This document shows, in pieces, positions 50,510-59,323 of a DNA stretch of 64,000 bases. This DNA comes from Salinibacterium sp. UTAS2018. GTDB taxonomy: Bacteria > Actinomycetota > Actinomycetes > Actinomycetales > Microbacteriaceae. The notes below the pieces were generated by a model. That model did no database searches. It saw only the letters and a program-made list of their open reading frames with translations, and was not told the DNA's origin. The stretch is from positions 2,356,001 to 2,420,000 of the forward strand of contig NZ_CP035375.1 in the NCBI RefSeq assembly GCF_004118935.1. The letters are read 5' to 3'. Position numbers and translations under genes: made by a program. Position 1 is the stretch's first letter, and each line of letters opens with the position of its first letter.

Positions 50510-52042
50510 ATGGAGTGGCTTGTTGTAGTCCTGAATTTCCTCGGACAACAGATCCTCAACGTTCCGGCCTATCTCGTCGGAATCATTACCGCAGTGGGGC
50601 TCATCGCTCTCAAGCGGCCAGCCGGAGCCGTTATCGGCGGTGGCCTTAAGGCCGCGCTCGGCTTCCTGATCTTGGGCGCCGGCGCCGGAGTTGTGGTTGG
50701 TTCGCTCAACCCACTCGGTGACCTGATCCTTCGGGTCACGGGAGCGCAGGGCGTCATCCCCACCAACGAGGTCATCACGGCCCTCGCCTCGGTTGAGTAC
50801 GGTGCAACTAGCGCCTACGTTCTCACCCTTGGCTTCATCGTGATGCTCGCCCTTGCCCGGTTCACGCCGCTCAAGTACGTGTTCCTCACTGGCCACCACA
50901 TGGTGTTCATGGCGCTGCTGCTCAGCGTTGTGCTCTCCGTTGGTTTCGGCCCCGACCTTAACTGGCTCGTCATCCTGATCGGCGCACTGCTGCTCGGCGT
51001 AATCATGGTCGTCATGCCGGCGTTCGCTCATCCGTGGACCAAGAAGATCACGGGTGACGACACCATCGCTATCGGCCACTTCGGTACCCTCGGCTACATT
51101 GCCGCCGGTGCTGCTGGTCAGGCAACCGGTCAGAAGAGCCACTCCACGGAGAAGATCAACTTCCCGCAGGGCCTCAAGTTCCTGCGTGACTCGATGGTCG
51201 CCACCGCAATCTCGATGGTGCTCATCTACCTGGTCTTCGCCGTCTGGGGCCTCATCGCCCTGCCGCAGCAAGAAGCGTTCGACGTCTTCGGATCAGCGGA
51301 TGCCGGTGCCTACATCATGGCCGCATTTGCTCAAGCACTGCAGTTCGGTGTTGGTGTCGCGATCATCCTTTACGGTGTGCGCACGATCCTCGGCGAGCTT
51401 GTTCCTGCGTTCCAGGGAATCGCCGAAAAGGTTGTTCCTGGTGCCAAGCCGGCCCTCGACATCCCGCTGGTATTCCCCTTCGCCGCTAACGCTGTGCTGA
51501 TCGGATTCCTCGCATCGTTCCTCGGTGGGCTCATCTCGCTCGCACTCCTGGCAACGTGGCTTGGCCCGGTCTTCGGCCTTGCACTGATCCTGCCCGGCAT
51601 GGTTCCCCACTTCTTCACGGGAGGTGGTGCTGGCGTTTACGGCAACGCGACCGGTGGACGAATTGGTGCGGTAATCGGTGGTTTCGTCAACGGTGTTCTC
51701 ATCACGATCCTGCCAGCGATCCTGCTGCTGGTGCTCGGCGAGCTTGGCTTCGCCAACAGCACCTTCGGCGATGCCGACTTCGGTTGGTTCGGAACCCTCA
51801 TCGGTGTCAGCCTGCTGAGCGGCGTGCCGGCAGTGGGAGTGGTTCTGACCATTCTTATTGCGGTCGTGCTCGTTGTTGTGGCATCCATCTTCCAGATCCG
51901 TGTCGTCAACACGGGTTGGGTGCCGGGAGCCAAGCGTGATGCGTGGCTCGCTGTCGAGGCTGAGAAAGCTGAAGCAGAGAAGGCAGCTGAGAAAGCGGCG
52001 GCAAAGGCTGCTGCTGAGCCTGCTGCAGAAACAAAAGCTTAA
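50510..52042 (+). CDS. PTS system EIIC component, ascorbate-specific SgaT/UlaA family
   Basis: A 510-residue membrane permease with about eleven segments. UlaA-like blocks include VGIITAVGLIALKRPAGAVI, GGLKAALGFLILGAGAGVVV, TGHHMVFMALLLSVVLSVGF and MVPHFFTGGGAGVYGNATGG. The last 40 residues are a cytoplasmic Ala/Glu/Lys repeat tail (AEKAEAEKAAEKAAAKAAAE), not seen in typical UlaA. The ascorbate class is well supported, but members with other substrates are known. A strong terminator follows. Confidence 0.87.
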   Translation: MEWLVVVLNFLGQQILNVPAYLVGIITAVGLIALKRPAGAVIGGGLKAALGFLILGAGAGVVVGSLNPLGDLILRVTGAQGVIPTNEVITALASVEYGATSAYVLTLGFIVMLALARFTPLKYVFLTGHHMVFMALLLSVVLSVGFGPDLNWLVILIGALLLGVIMVVMPAFAHPWTKKITGDDTIAIGHFGTLGYIAAGAAGQATGQKSHSTEKINFPQGLKFLRDSMVATAISMVLIYLVFAVWGLIALPQQEAFDVFGSADAGAYIMAAFAQALQFGVGVAIILYGVRTILGELVPAFQGIAEKVVPGAKPALDIPLVFPFAANAVLIGFLASFLGGLISLALLATWLGPVFGLALILPGMVPHFFTGGGAGVYGNATGGRIGAVIGGFVNGVLITILPAILLLVLGELGFANSTFGDADFGWFGTLIGVSLLSGVPAVGVVLTILIAVVLVVVASIFQIRVVNTGWVPGAKRDAWLAVEAEKAEAEKAAEKAAAKAAAEPAAETKA

Positions 52043-52074
52043 CCGCAGAGTCGAGCCATTCGGGTAGCTCGGCT

Positions 52075-52106
52075 GGGCGCCATTCCTTCGGGGGTGGCGC
52101 CCTTTT
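52075..52106 (+). terminator. Intrinsic terminator of the PTS operon
   Basis: GGGCGCCA (52075-52082) and TGGCGCCC (52095-52102) are perfect arms, followed by TTTT. It lies 33 bases after the EIIC stop. Confidence 0.9.
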
Positions 52107-52145
52107 CTGTTGGCCGCCTATTTTCTGCAACTCGCCTGTTGTCGG

Positions 52146-52781
52146 TCAGCCGCGGTCGTGCAGCGCTCGAACCGACTCTGGTGCGTGGATGCCGGAGCGC
52201 AGGTCAGGCGCGTCAACGACGGTCGCAGCTCTTGTTCCCCATCGCACCTGTCCGGCCCACGCATCATCGGCGATATCGTCGTCGGTGTCTTCCGGCCAGC
52301 CATCGGAGACGCGGAGAGACCACTCGTCAATGGGAAGGGCGAGCACGAGTGTTGCTGCGAGCTCTTTCTTATTGTTCGGGCGAACTTCGCGCAGGCGCCC
52401 CGGGATCAACTTCTCGGTCAGTGCATCGAGCGCGGCGGACTTCTCGTCTCCGTGGAGTACCTGAAACGACCCGAACAGCACGGCGCTGCTATAGATCAGC
52501 GACGACTCAAATGCCGATCGGGCGACAACGATCCCGCCGAGCGAGGTGACGGACACTGCCGCTGGGACTCCGGAGACGAGGCGCATCCACCGCGAGCCGG
52601 TCGATCCGTGCACGATGAGCGAATCACCAAGCCGGGCAACTGCTGTTGGCAGTAGCCCTGGGCTGCCGTCGTCATTGACGTAGGCGACGTTCCCGACGAT
52701 CTCCGAATCGAGCAGCGCGTCTAACGCTTCGCGCTCGTGTGACATCAGTTCGGGCATTCGGGTGGCGTTCGTTCTGCTCAT
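52146..52781 (-). CDS. Pyridoxamine 5'-phosphate oxidase-like FMN-binding protein, paralog
   Basis: A 211-residue split-barrel flavoprotein, clearly homologous along its whole length with the protein at 27746-28372. Identical blocks include ALDALLDSEIVGNVAYV, VVARSAFESSLIYSSAVLFG and NKKELAATLVLALPI. Two copies 24 kb apart suggest a duplication within the lineage or independent acquisition. No operon partner. Substrate unknown. Confidence 0.8.
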   Translation of the reverse strand: MSRTNATRMPELMSHEREALDALLDSEIVGNVAYVNDDGSPGLLPTAVARLGDSLIVHGSTGSRWMRLVSGVPAAVSVTSLGGIVVARSAFESSLIYSSAVLFGSFQVLHGDEKSAALDALTEKLIPGRLREVRPNNKKELAATLVLALPIDEWSLRVSDGWPEDTDDDIADDAWAGQVRWGTRAATVVDAPDLRSGIHAPESVRALHDRG

Positions 52782-52875
52782 TCGATCAGTGTGACAGGCA
52801 AGCCCGCGTAAGCCCAGAGGCGCATAATGACAAGCCCGCTTGACACCGGCCGGGTGTGTAAAGCATGCTTGTCAC

Positions 52876-53073
52876 ATGGAATCTGAGATTAGAGATAGGC
52901 GCCAGGCTGCTGGGCTTTCGCAGGCAGCTCTAGGCGAAGCGCTCGGCGTTTCTCGCCAGACCATAAATGCCATTGAGACAGGGCGTTACGACCCATCCCT
53001 GATTCTCGCTGTTCGGCTTGCCCGGTTCTTTGGGTCGACGATTGAGGAAGTGTTTCACATTGAAGACAATTAG
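52876..53073 (+). CDS. Small XRE-family regulator
   Basis: A 65-residue helix-turn-helix protein (RDRRQAAGLSQAALGEALGV, then SRQTINAIETGRYDPSL), the YozG/YdaS-like size class. The ATG at 52876 has no ribosome-binding site, so the mRNA may be leaderless. Its end overlaps the membrane protein gene that follows by 14 nt. Such HTH plus membrane-protein pairs are usually autoregulated. Confidence 0.87.
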   Translation: MESEIRDRRQAAGLSQAALGEALGVSRQTINAIETGRYDPSLILAVRLARFFGSTIEEVFHIEDN

Positions 53074-53458
53074 TCGTTTGAAGATTTCAGCCATCAACGT
53101 GGTGTTGCTGGGCGTTCTCGTTGCCGCAGCAGTCGTCACAGGAGTCACCGGCAACTGGTTCGAAATGACCCTCCTGCTCCTCGCGGCGGTATTCATCTTC
53201 GCCAGTGCCGTGTACGCGCGAGGCCAGAAAGCCAGCGATGTCCTCCGGCTTAATGCGATCGAATACCGCGACGAACGCGACCGACTCCTCGCGAAGAGCG
53301 GGTTCGCCGTTGTTGGTATCGTCGCGCTCATTCTCGCGATCGCCGAGTTCATTCTCGCCGCAGTGTTTCAGGAACTGCTCGCTCTTGCCTCAGCGCAAGT
53401 ACTTGTGCTGAGCGCGGTGTGGGGTATCGCCAATTCCGTTGCAGCCAAGCGCGGTTAG
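53060..53458 (+). CDS. DUF2178-like membrane protein
   Basis: A 132-residue protein with four hydrophobic segments in two pairs, separated by the charged segment 'NAIEYRDERDRLLAKSG', which is typical of the DUF2178 group. The TTG at 53060 lies inside the XRE gene and gives a short, basic N-terminus. It always appears coupled to the regulator in this arrangement. Function unknown; the protein may sequester or modulate the HTH protein at the membrane. Confidence 0.72.
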   Translation: MKTISRLKISAINVVLLGVLVAAAVVTGVTGNWFEMTLLLLAAVFIFASAVYARGQKASDVLRLNAIEYRDERDRLLAKSGFAVVGIVALILAIAEFILAAVFQELLALASAQVLVLSAVWGIANSVAAKRG

Positions 53459-53539
53459 GCGCGGCTAAGCGACCGCCGTTCGCTCGTGCATCCGATTTCT
53501 CGAAAGACGCGCAGCGAGGCGAGCGGTTGCAGCTGCGCC

Positions 53540-54325
53540 CTAGATGAAGTCAGGGCTGGGCGTCGAGGCGAAGCGCACCGAGACATCCGGATGACGGTCG
53601 TAGCGGTAGCCGATGCCGCGAACCGTACGAACAACATCTTCGTACGCGCCAAGCTTGGAGCGCAGGCGACGGATGTGGACGTCGATGGTGCGCTCGTTGG
53701 GCGCTTCGTCGTCTTCGGCAGACCAGAGGGTCGAGATCAGCTGAGCCCGGTCGATGGTTTGTGATTCGCGCAGGATGAGGAACTGCAGCAACTCGAATTC
53801 TTTGTAGGTGAGAGCTGCGGGCTCGTCGTCGATGAGTACGCGCTTGCGGGAGAGGTCAACGACGACGCCGCTGGCTGGTTTCTCGACTGGCTCTTCGGCT
53901 TGGCGGTGCTTGGCAAGGGCTGAGGGGTCTTGAAGGGCGAGGCGGACAACATCCACATCGCGTCCTCCGGCACCTACTGGAGCGAGGGCGACGGCGGCGT
54001 GGGTTTCGGAGCCGGGCACGAGCTGCTGCGTGAGCAGTTTGAGCTGCTCAACAATGGCGCTCAGGTCGGTGCCAGCAGCTGCTGCCTTGAGTTCGTCGAT
54101 GCCGACGTACAGCACAAAGCCGCGGGCTTCAGTTCCCTGAGGCACGGCGCGAAGGCGAGGCGCCTCGGCTGCGGGAACGGCGGGAGCCGTAACAGCAGCG
54201 GGGCGCGTGTCGCGCGCTGGCTGGACGGCAAGTGACAACTCACGAGCTACATGAGTTGGCGCAAGGGCGGGAGCCGCCGGAGCGAAAGAGGTGCGAGGGG
54301 TACGTTCGATGGTTGCAAGTGACAT
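53540..54325 (-). CDS. Winged-helix (OmpR/PhoB-type DNA-binding) protein without a clear receiver domain
   Basis: A 261-residue protein. The C-terminal 90 residues are a PhoB-type DNA-binding domain ('DDEPAALTYKEFELLQFLIL', 'NERTIDVHIRRLRSKLG', VRTVRGIGYRYD). The N-terminal 65 residues are Pro/Ala-rich and disordered. The middle domain (RGFVLYVGIDELKAAAAG...) lacks the Asp phosphorylation site and the Lys/Thr switch of a response regulator. No kinase gene is near. It would be a stand-alone transcription factor. The ATG at 54325 has AAGGA upstream but at a long spacing. Confidence 0.82.
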   Translation of the reverse strand: MSLATIERTPRTSFAPAAPALAPTHVARELSLAVQPARDTRPAAVTAPAVPAAEAPRLRAVPQGTEARGFVLYVGIDELKAAAAGTDLSAIVEQLKLLTQQLVPGSETHAAVALAPVGAGGRDVDVVRLALQDPSALAKHRQAEEPVEKPASGVVVDLSRKRVLIDDEPAALTYKEFELLQFLILRESQTIDRAQLISTLWSAEDDEAPNERTIDVHIRRLRSKLGAYEDVVRTVRGIGYRYDRHPDVSVRFASTPSPDFI

Positions 54326-54671
54326 GGGTCCAGAAATCCTTGGAGAAGGGGTGAAGGGCCTCTGATGATGAGGGTGTGATCCTTCGGGAAAAAACAAATG
54401 TGACAAGTGAGATAGTCGCCGTTATGAGGACGAAAATCTGGGGGCGCTAATTCTGGTGAGAACGCCCGGCGCTGGTTGGCCGACTAGGCACACATTCGAC
54501 AACACGAAGCTGCACTTACAAGCGCAGTGCCCGCCACCGCAGTGCTCGTAAGCATCGCGCTAGCGGTCCTGGAAGCCACGAGGGCGGTCAGGTCGCGAGT
54601 TTGTACAGTCATGGTTGCAATGATGTTTCATGCAGCGCGCCTCTGTCAAGTTGCGCGCGAAAATTGTGCGG
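54326..54671. other. Intergenic region with a doubtful 42-residue frame
   Basis: About 345 bases between the winged-helix gene and upp, both leftward. A 42-codon leftward frame at 54484-54612 (starting MTVQTRDLTALVASRTASAM, ending with CCRMCA) has no ribosome-binding site and could be fortuitous. The rest probably contains the promoter for the winged-helix gene. Confidence 0.3.
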
Positions 54672-55304
54672 CTAGACGAGTCCGTATAGTCGGTCGCCGG
54701 CGTCGCCGAGGCCGGGCACGATGTAGCCGTTTTCGTTGAGGCGTTCGTCGAGGGCGCCGAGCACGATCGTGACGTCGCGGCCTTCCATCGCTTTCTCAAC
54801 AGCGGCGAGACCTTCAGGGGCTCCGAGAATACAGACGGCCGTGACATCCGTAGCACCACGGTCGAGGAGGTACTGGATAGCCGCGATGAGCGATCCACCG
54901 GTGGCCAGCATGGGGTCGAGCACGAAGCACTGGCGGTTCGACAGGTCGTCGGGCAGGCGCTCGGCGTAGGTGTCGGGTTGCAGGGTTTCTTCGTTGCGCA
55001 CCATGCCCAAGAAGCCGACCTCAGCGGTCGGGACAAGCTTGACCATGCCCTCGAGCATTCCGAGCCCGGCACGCAATATGGGTACGACGAGAGGCTTGGG
55101 CGAGCTGATAGCGACCCCCATAGTCTTCGTGACCGGAGTCTCAATCTCGACCGCTTCGACCCGCACAGAGCGAGTGGCCTCATAGGCCAGCAGGGTCACC
55201 AGCTCTTCCGTCAGCGCCCGAAAAGTGGGGGCCGCGGTGTTCTTGTCGCGCAGCACGGTGAGCTTGTGCGTGATGAGCGGGTGGTCGGCAACGTGAACTC
55301 GCAT
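54672..55304 (-). CDS. upp: Uracil phosphoribosyltransferase
   Basis: A 210-residue salvage enzyme forming UMP from uracil and PRPP. Landmarks are [16 protein letters not shown] at the start, [14 protein letters not shown] (uracil region), and the PRPP motif [18 protein letters not shown]. The length matches the family. It is divergent from tadA, with only 43 bases between start codons, so promoters are compact. Confidence 0.95.
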   Translation of the reverse strand: MRVHVADHPLITHKLTVLRDKNTAAPTFRALTEELVTLLAYEATRSVRVEAVEIETPVTKTMGVAISSPKPLVVPILRAGLGMLEGMVKLVPTAEVGFLGMVRNEETLQPDTYAERLPDDLSNRQCFVLDPMLATGGSLIAAIQYLLDRGATDVTAVCILGAPEGLAAVEKAMEGRDVTIVLGALDERLNENGYIVPGLGDAGDRLYGLV

Positions 55305-55347
55305 AGGCTAAATCTACTTGAGGTCTGGACCGATAGGAGAACCGATC

Positions 55348-55800
55348 GTGACAAAGTTCGATCAGTGGATGACGCGGGCCATCGCCGAGGCGAAGCTCAC
55401 GGCCGATTCTGTCGACGTTCCGGTCGCCGCTCTCGTCTTCGATCAGAACGACAATCTCGTCTCGATCGGGCGCAATGAGCGGGAGCTCACGGGCGACCCC
55501 ACGGCGCACGCCGAGGTAGTGGCGATCCGGGCAGCGGCCGCGGCCACCGGTTCGTGGCGCCTCGACGAGATGACGCTCGTGGTCACTCTGGAGCCGTGCA
55601 CGATGTGCGCTGGCGCAATTCTGCAGGCCCGCATCCCGCGTGTGGTGTTTGGGGCGTGGGACGAAAAAGCCGGCGCATCAGGCAGTGTGAATGATCTACT
55701 GCGTGACCGCCGGCTTCCGCACAAGGTCGAGGTGGTGGCGGGCATCCAAGAGGCTGAATGCGCTGCGCTGCTGACGGACTTCTTCGAAGCCCGACGCTAG
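55348..55800 (+). CDS. tadA: tRNA-specific adenosine deaminase
   Basis: A 150-residue deaminase that converts the wobble A34 of tRNA-Arg to inosine. The zinc site is His54-Ala-Glu56 (TAHAEVVAI) and Cys84-Thr-Met-Cys87 (LEPCTMCAGA). GTG at 55348 has AGGAG seven bases upstream; the upstream in-frame TTG at 55318 has no such signal. The C-terminus (ECAALLTDFFEARR) is as expected for TadA. Confidence 0.92.
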   Translation: MTKFDQWMTRAIAEAKLTADSVDVPVAALVFDQNDNLVSIGRNERELTGDPTAHAEVVAIRAAAAATGSWRLDEMTLVVTLEPCTMCAGAILQARIPRVVFGAWDEKAGASGSVNDLLRDRRLPHKVEVVAGIQEAECAALLTDFFEARR

Positions 55801-55820
55801 CGCCCGACTGGTCGAACTAA

Positions 55821-55846
55821 CCCCGCAACATTTGTCACGCGCGGGG
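55821..55846. terminator. Hairpin downstream of tadA
   Basis: CCCCGC and GCGGGG arms with a 14-nt loop between the converging tadA and membrane protein genes. No T tract. Confidence 0.4.
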
Positions 55847-55864
55847 CCAGCTCGCGGTGCGCGC

Positions 55865-56248
55865 CTAGTGCCAGAGCACCGCAACGAACACGTTGATGAG
55901 CGCGCCCATGCCCGCGAGGTGCAAGAACGGCAAGGTTGCTTTCTTCTCGCTCGTGCCGGCGGAGAGCGCCTTCGCCTGACGCGCACGCGCGACTAGGACT
56001 GCAACGAGCACAACGACAGCGAAGATCAGCTTCACGGCGATCTTGGCGTTGTTGACGTCTTCGTCGTTCATAGTCACGAGACCGACCAGGATGAGGCCAG
56101 TGACGAGCTGGGTAATGGCACCGATCAGCATGGTGCCGAGCTCGAAGCCTTCTTTGCGGCGCAGCTGAAGCGCAAAGGATCCGATAATCAGCGCAAGCCC
56201 CAGGATGTGCAGCGCGAGTACGGTGTGAATGATTGGTTCGAAGTCCAT
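55865..56248 (-). CDS. Four-segment membrane protein of unknown function
   Basis: A 127-residue protein with four hydrophobic segments: HTVLALHILGLALIIGSFAL, GTMLIGAITQLVTGLILVGL, IAVKLIFAVVVLVAVLVARA and a last one ending in VAVLWH. Histidines at helix ends could bind heme, but this is a guess. It ends 17 bases before, and is co-directional with, the CDF exporter gene. No specific family is named. Confidence 0.7.
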   Translation of the reverse strand: MDFEPIIHTVLALHILGLALIIGSFALQLRRKEGFELGTMLIGAITQLVTGLILVGLVTMNDEDVNNAKIAVKLIFAVVVLVAVLVARARQAKALSAGTSEKKATLPFLHLAGMGALINVFVAVLWH

Positions 56249-56265
56249 GATTTCGGGTGCTTTCT

Positions 56266-57228
56266 CTAGTCGTTACCCACGATGACGATAGTGTCAGTGG
56301 GCGGTGCAGCTTCGGGCGGGCGACGGTACACGTCAGGTTCGATGTAGATAACGCGGGCCATCGGCTCGGCTTCGCGGATTTCTTTCTCCACGCTATCGAT
56401 GCTGGCAGCGACATCCACCAGGCGGGTCTGAGCGCCGAAGTCGACCTTGGCGGCGACCATGAGCTCTTCGGGGCCGAGGTAGAGCGTCTTCATGTGGATG
56501 AGCGAGCGCACGTCAGGGTGCGCGTTGATGGCGTCGCGGATGGTGTTGCGTTGCTTGACCGTGGCACCTTCACCCACAAGCAAGCTCTTGGTTTCGATGC
56601 CGAGGATGATCGCGACGATGATCAGCAGAACACCGATGGCGATTGTGCCGATGGCATCCCAGAGCGAGTCGCCCGTAATAATCGTCAGCCCAACGCCGAA
56701 GAGGGCGAGTACCAGACCGAGCAGGGCGGCAACGTCTTCGAGCAGCACGACGGGAAGCTCGGGCGCCTTGGCGTGACGCACGAACGCCACCCAACCTTGT
56801 TTACCGCGCACGAGGTTCGATTCCCGCACGGCAGTGCGCAGGGAGAAGCCTTCGAGCACGATCGCGATGAGCAGTACGGTGATAGGCAACCACGCTTGCT
56901 CAAGCGGGTGCGGATCTTGCAGCTTGCTCACACCCTCGTAAAGCGAGAACACGCCACCGACCGAGAACAGGATGATCGACACGACGAAGGCGTACACGTA
57001 GCGCTCGCGGCCGTAACCGAACGGATGCTCGGCATCCGCATGCTTCTTCGCCTTCCTGCCGCCGAGTAGCAGCAGCGCCTGGTTGCTCGTGTCTGCTACG
57101 GAGTGCACGCTCTCCGCGAGCATCGAGCTCGACCCCGAGATCAGAAAGGCAATGAATTTGGTGACAGCGATTCCGCCGTTCGCCACCATTGCCGCGATGA
57201 TTGCTTTGGTCCCGCCTGACGCGCTCAT
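56266..57228 (-). CDS. Cation diffusion facilitator (CDF) family exporter
   Basis: A 320-residue metal/proton antiporter with six membrane segments. The first binding-site helix contains SMLAESVHSVADTSNQALL (His-x-x-x-Asp), while the partner helix holds DSLWDAIGTIAIGVLLI. The C-terminal cytoplasmic domain includes 'NAHPDVRSLIHMKTLYLGPE'. This subfamily (FieF/ZitB relatives with 'HPFGYGRERYVYAF') usually moves Zn, Fe or Mn. It is divergent from proC by 23 bases. Confidence 0.88.
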   Translation of the reverse strand: MSASGGTKAIIAAMVANGGIAVTKFIAFLISGSSSMLAESVHSVADTSNQALLLLGGRKAKKHADAEHPFGYGRERYVYAFVVSIILFSVGGVFSLYEGVSKLQDPHPLEQAWLPITVLLIAIVLEGFSLRTAVRESNLVRGKQGWVAFVRHAKAPELPVVLLEDVAALLGLVLALFGVGLTIITGDSLWDAIGTIAIGVLLIIVAIILGIETKSLLVGEGATVKQRNTIRDAINAHPDVRSLIHMKTLYLGPEELMVAAKVDFGAQTRLVDVAASIDSVEKEIREAEPMARVIYIEPDVYRRPPEAAPPTDTIVIVGND

Positions 57229-57251
57229 ACGATCGATTCTAGGATGTTCCC

Positions 57252-58079
57252 GTGACTACTTCTCTTCCTAGCATTGCAATTGTCGGCGCCGGATCAATGG
57301 GAGGTGCCATCCTGTCGGGTTTACTTGATCCCTCAGTGACCGTGAGCGGGGGCATCCGCGTCACGAATCGCACGGAAGCCAAGGCGGCTGCCGTGCGCTC
57401 AGAGGGCGTCGAATCGTTCGCCTTGGAGGACACTCCGGATGGCAATGCTCGCGCCGTCAAGGGCGCCAAGGTGGTCATGCTGGGCGTCAAACCCGCGATG
57501 ATCCCCGACACCCTTGCCGACCTCAAGCCCTTCCTTGAGCCCGACGCGATTGTCATCAGCGTTGCTGCGGGCGTCACGACGGCCCGGATGGAAGCCATCG
57601 TCGACAACGTCGTGTTGCGGGCCATGCCCAACACTCCCGCGATCGTGGGCAAGGCCGTCACTGGCCTTAGCGCCGGATCGCGCGCCACCGATGAGGATCT
57701 CGCCATTGGCCGCGCTGTCTTCGAGACAGTGGGCACCGTTATCGAAACTCCCGAATCGCAGATTGATGCGCTCAGCACGATCTCCGGATCGGGCCCGGCC
57801 TACGTGTTCTTGATTCTCGAAGAGTTCGCGCGCACCGCCGAAGACATGGGGTTCACCCCCGAGCAGGCGCTGACCCTGGTGGCGGGAACGTTCGAAGGAT
57901 CGCTCGCCCTGCTGGCGTCATCCGATAGCTCTCCGGCGCAACTGCGTAAGCAGGTTACAAGCCCCAAGGGAACGACCGAGCGTGCCGTGGAGCAGCTGCA
58001 GGCCGCCGATTTCAAGGCAATCTTCGACCGGGCTACCGCGGCGGCGCTGGCGCGCGCGAAGGAACTCGCTGCCGGCTAG
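57252..58079 (+). CDS. proC: Pyrroline-5-carboxylate reductase
   Basis: A 275-residue enzyme for the last step of proline synthesis (P5C to proline with NAD(P)H). Seen are the Rossmann motif IVGAGSMGGAILSGLL, 'VISVAAGVTTARMEAIV', RAMPNTPAIVGKAVTGLS and the catalytic-domain block SGSGPAYVFLILEE plus 'KQVTSPKGTTERAV'. It converges on the sugar permease gene: the two stop codons share the same CTAG at 58076-58079. Confidence 0.94.
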   Translation: MTTSLPSIAIVGAGSMGGAILSGLLDPSVTVSGGIRVTNRTEAKAAAVRSEGVESFALEDTPDGNARAVKGAKVVMLGVKPAMIPDTLADLKPFLEPDAIVISVAAGVTTARMEAIVDNVVLRAMPNTPAIVGKAVTGLSAGSRATDEDLAIGRAVFETVGTVIETPESQIDALSTISGSGPAYVFLILEEFARTAEDMGFTPEQALTLVAGTFEGSLALLASSDSSPAQLRKQVTSPKGTTERAVEQLQAADFKAIFDRATAAALARAKELAAG

Positions 58080-59323
58080 AAGCGGCCGTGCAGGGCGCGA
58101 GAGCGTCGTGACATGGAGTCGATGATCACCGCGAGCAGCAGCACCGCTCCCGTGACCATGTAGCGCACCGACGAGTCGAGGCTCAGCAGTGTGAGGCCGC
58201 TCGAGATTGACTGAATCACCACAATGCCGAGCAGGGCAGACCAGGCACTTCCGCGACCGCCGAAGAGGCTTGCGCCGCCGATGACGGCTGCCGCGATGGC
58301 GGTGAGGTTGGTGTCGCCACCACCACTGCTCTGGTTCGCTGCAGCCAATCGCGATGCTGCCAAAATGCCGCCGAGTGCGGCGAGGGTCGCGCTGACCATA
58401 AATACCGAAATGTAGACCCGATCAACGCGGATGCCGGCACGCCGGGCTGCTTCAACGTTGCCGCCGACCGCATAGATCGAGCGCCCCCAGCGCGTGCGCT
58501 TGAGCGCGAAGTCGACCGCGACCACAAGCACGATGAAGAGCAAGAACATCAGGCCGATGCCGCGGTCGGTGTTGAGGTACCACGCGCCGAACAGCAGGGC
58601 GACGATCATGAGGGCGCCGCGCAGCAAAATCGCAGTGCGTGATTCGGGAAGGAGGCCAGCGCGGCTGCGGCGGTTGGCGTGGGAGAGGTGGGCGCCAACG
58701 TAGACGAGCGTCGCTACTCCGGCCAGCACGTACGAGAGCCAGGCGGGCAAGAACATCAGCTGGGCGAACTGCACGATCCATGAATCGAACGGGATGTTGA
58801 TCGAGCCGAGCTTGCCGAGCACCCACAGTTGCAGGCCGAGTACTCCGAGGAGGCCGGCGAGAGTGATGACGAAACTCGGCACGCCGAAGCGCGTCAGCAA
58901 GAACCCGTAGAACAGCCCGAAGAGGGCGCCCGCAGCGAGGGCCGCAGCGATGGCGGCGATGAGCGGCCAGCCCAGTTGGGTGAAGGTGACGGCGAGAATC
59001 GCGGCGGCCAAGCCCGAGAGCGAACCGACCGAGAGGTCGATCTGGGCGAGCAATAGAACGAGCACTACACCGAGCGCGATCGTGCCGAGGGCAGCCGATT
59101 GCATCGCAAGGTTCACGAGGTTGGCGCTCGACAAGAAAGTGGGGTTCAGAATCTGGAAGATCGTCCAGATGAGGGCGAGGCCGACAACGACAGGAATTGC
59201 GCCAAGGTCGCCACCGCGTACCCGCGAGCGAAACGCTGCCCAGGATTCGGCGATGCCCGTGGCGGGCGGCAGGTCAACGGCCGGCGTGCTGTTGTTCGGG
59301 GTGCGGTTGTCAGAAGTGCTCAT
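58076..59323 (-). CDS. xylH: Sugar ABC transporter permease, xylose/ribose class
   Basis: A 415-residue BPD_transp_2 permease with ten or more membrane segments. GVVLVLLLAQIDLSVGSLSG and 'GVPSFVITLAGLLGVLGLQL' are typical of XylH/RbsC, together with YAVGGNVEAARRAGIRVDRV before the late helices and 'GGASLFGGRGS'. It is longer than RbsC (about 320 residues) and fits XylH. The start overlaps the ATPase stop. The symbol is by analogy. Confidence 0.85.
   Translation of the reverse strand: MSTSDNRTPNNSTPAVDLPPATGIAESWAAFRSRVRGGDLGAIPVVVGLALIWTIFQILNPTFLSSANLVNLAMQSAALGTIALGVVLVLLLAQIDLSVGSLSGLAAAILAVTFTQLGWPLIAAIAAALAAGALFGLFYGFLLTRFGVPSFVITLAGLLGVLGLQLWVLGKLGSINIPFDSWIVQFAQLMFLPAWLSYVLAGVATLVYVGAHLSHANRRSRAGLLPESRTAILLRGALMIVALLFGAWYLNTDRGIGLMFLLFIVLVVAVDFALKRTRWGRSIYAVGGNVEAARRAGIRVDRVYISVFMVSATLAALGGILAASRLAAANQSSGGGDTNLTAIAAAVIGGASLFGGRGSAWSALLGIVVIQSISSGLTLLSLDSSVRYMVTGAVLLLAVIIDSMSRRSRALHGRF

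Noticed and set aside
54484..54612. 42-residue cysteine-tailed peptide upstream of the winged-helix gene
   Set aside because: No ribosome-binding site or homologous feature; recorded only within the intergenic entry.
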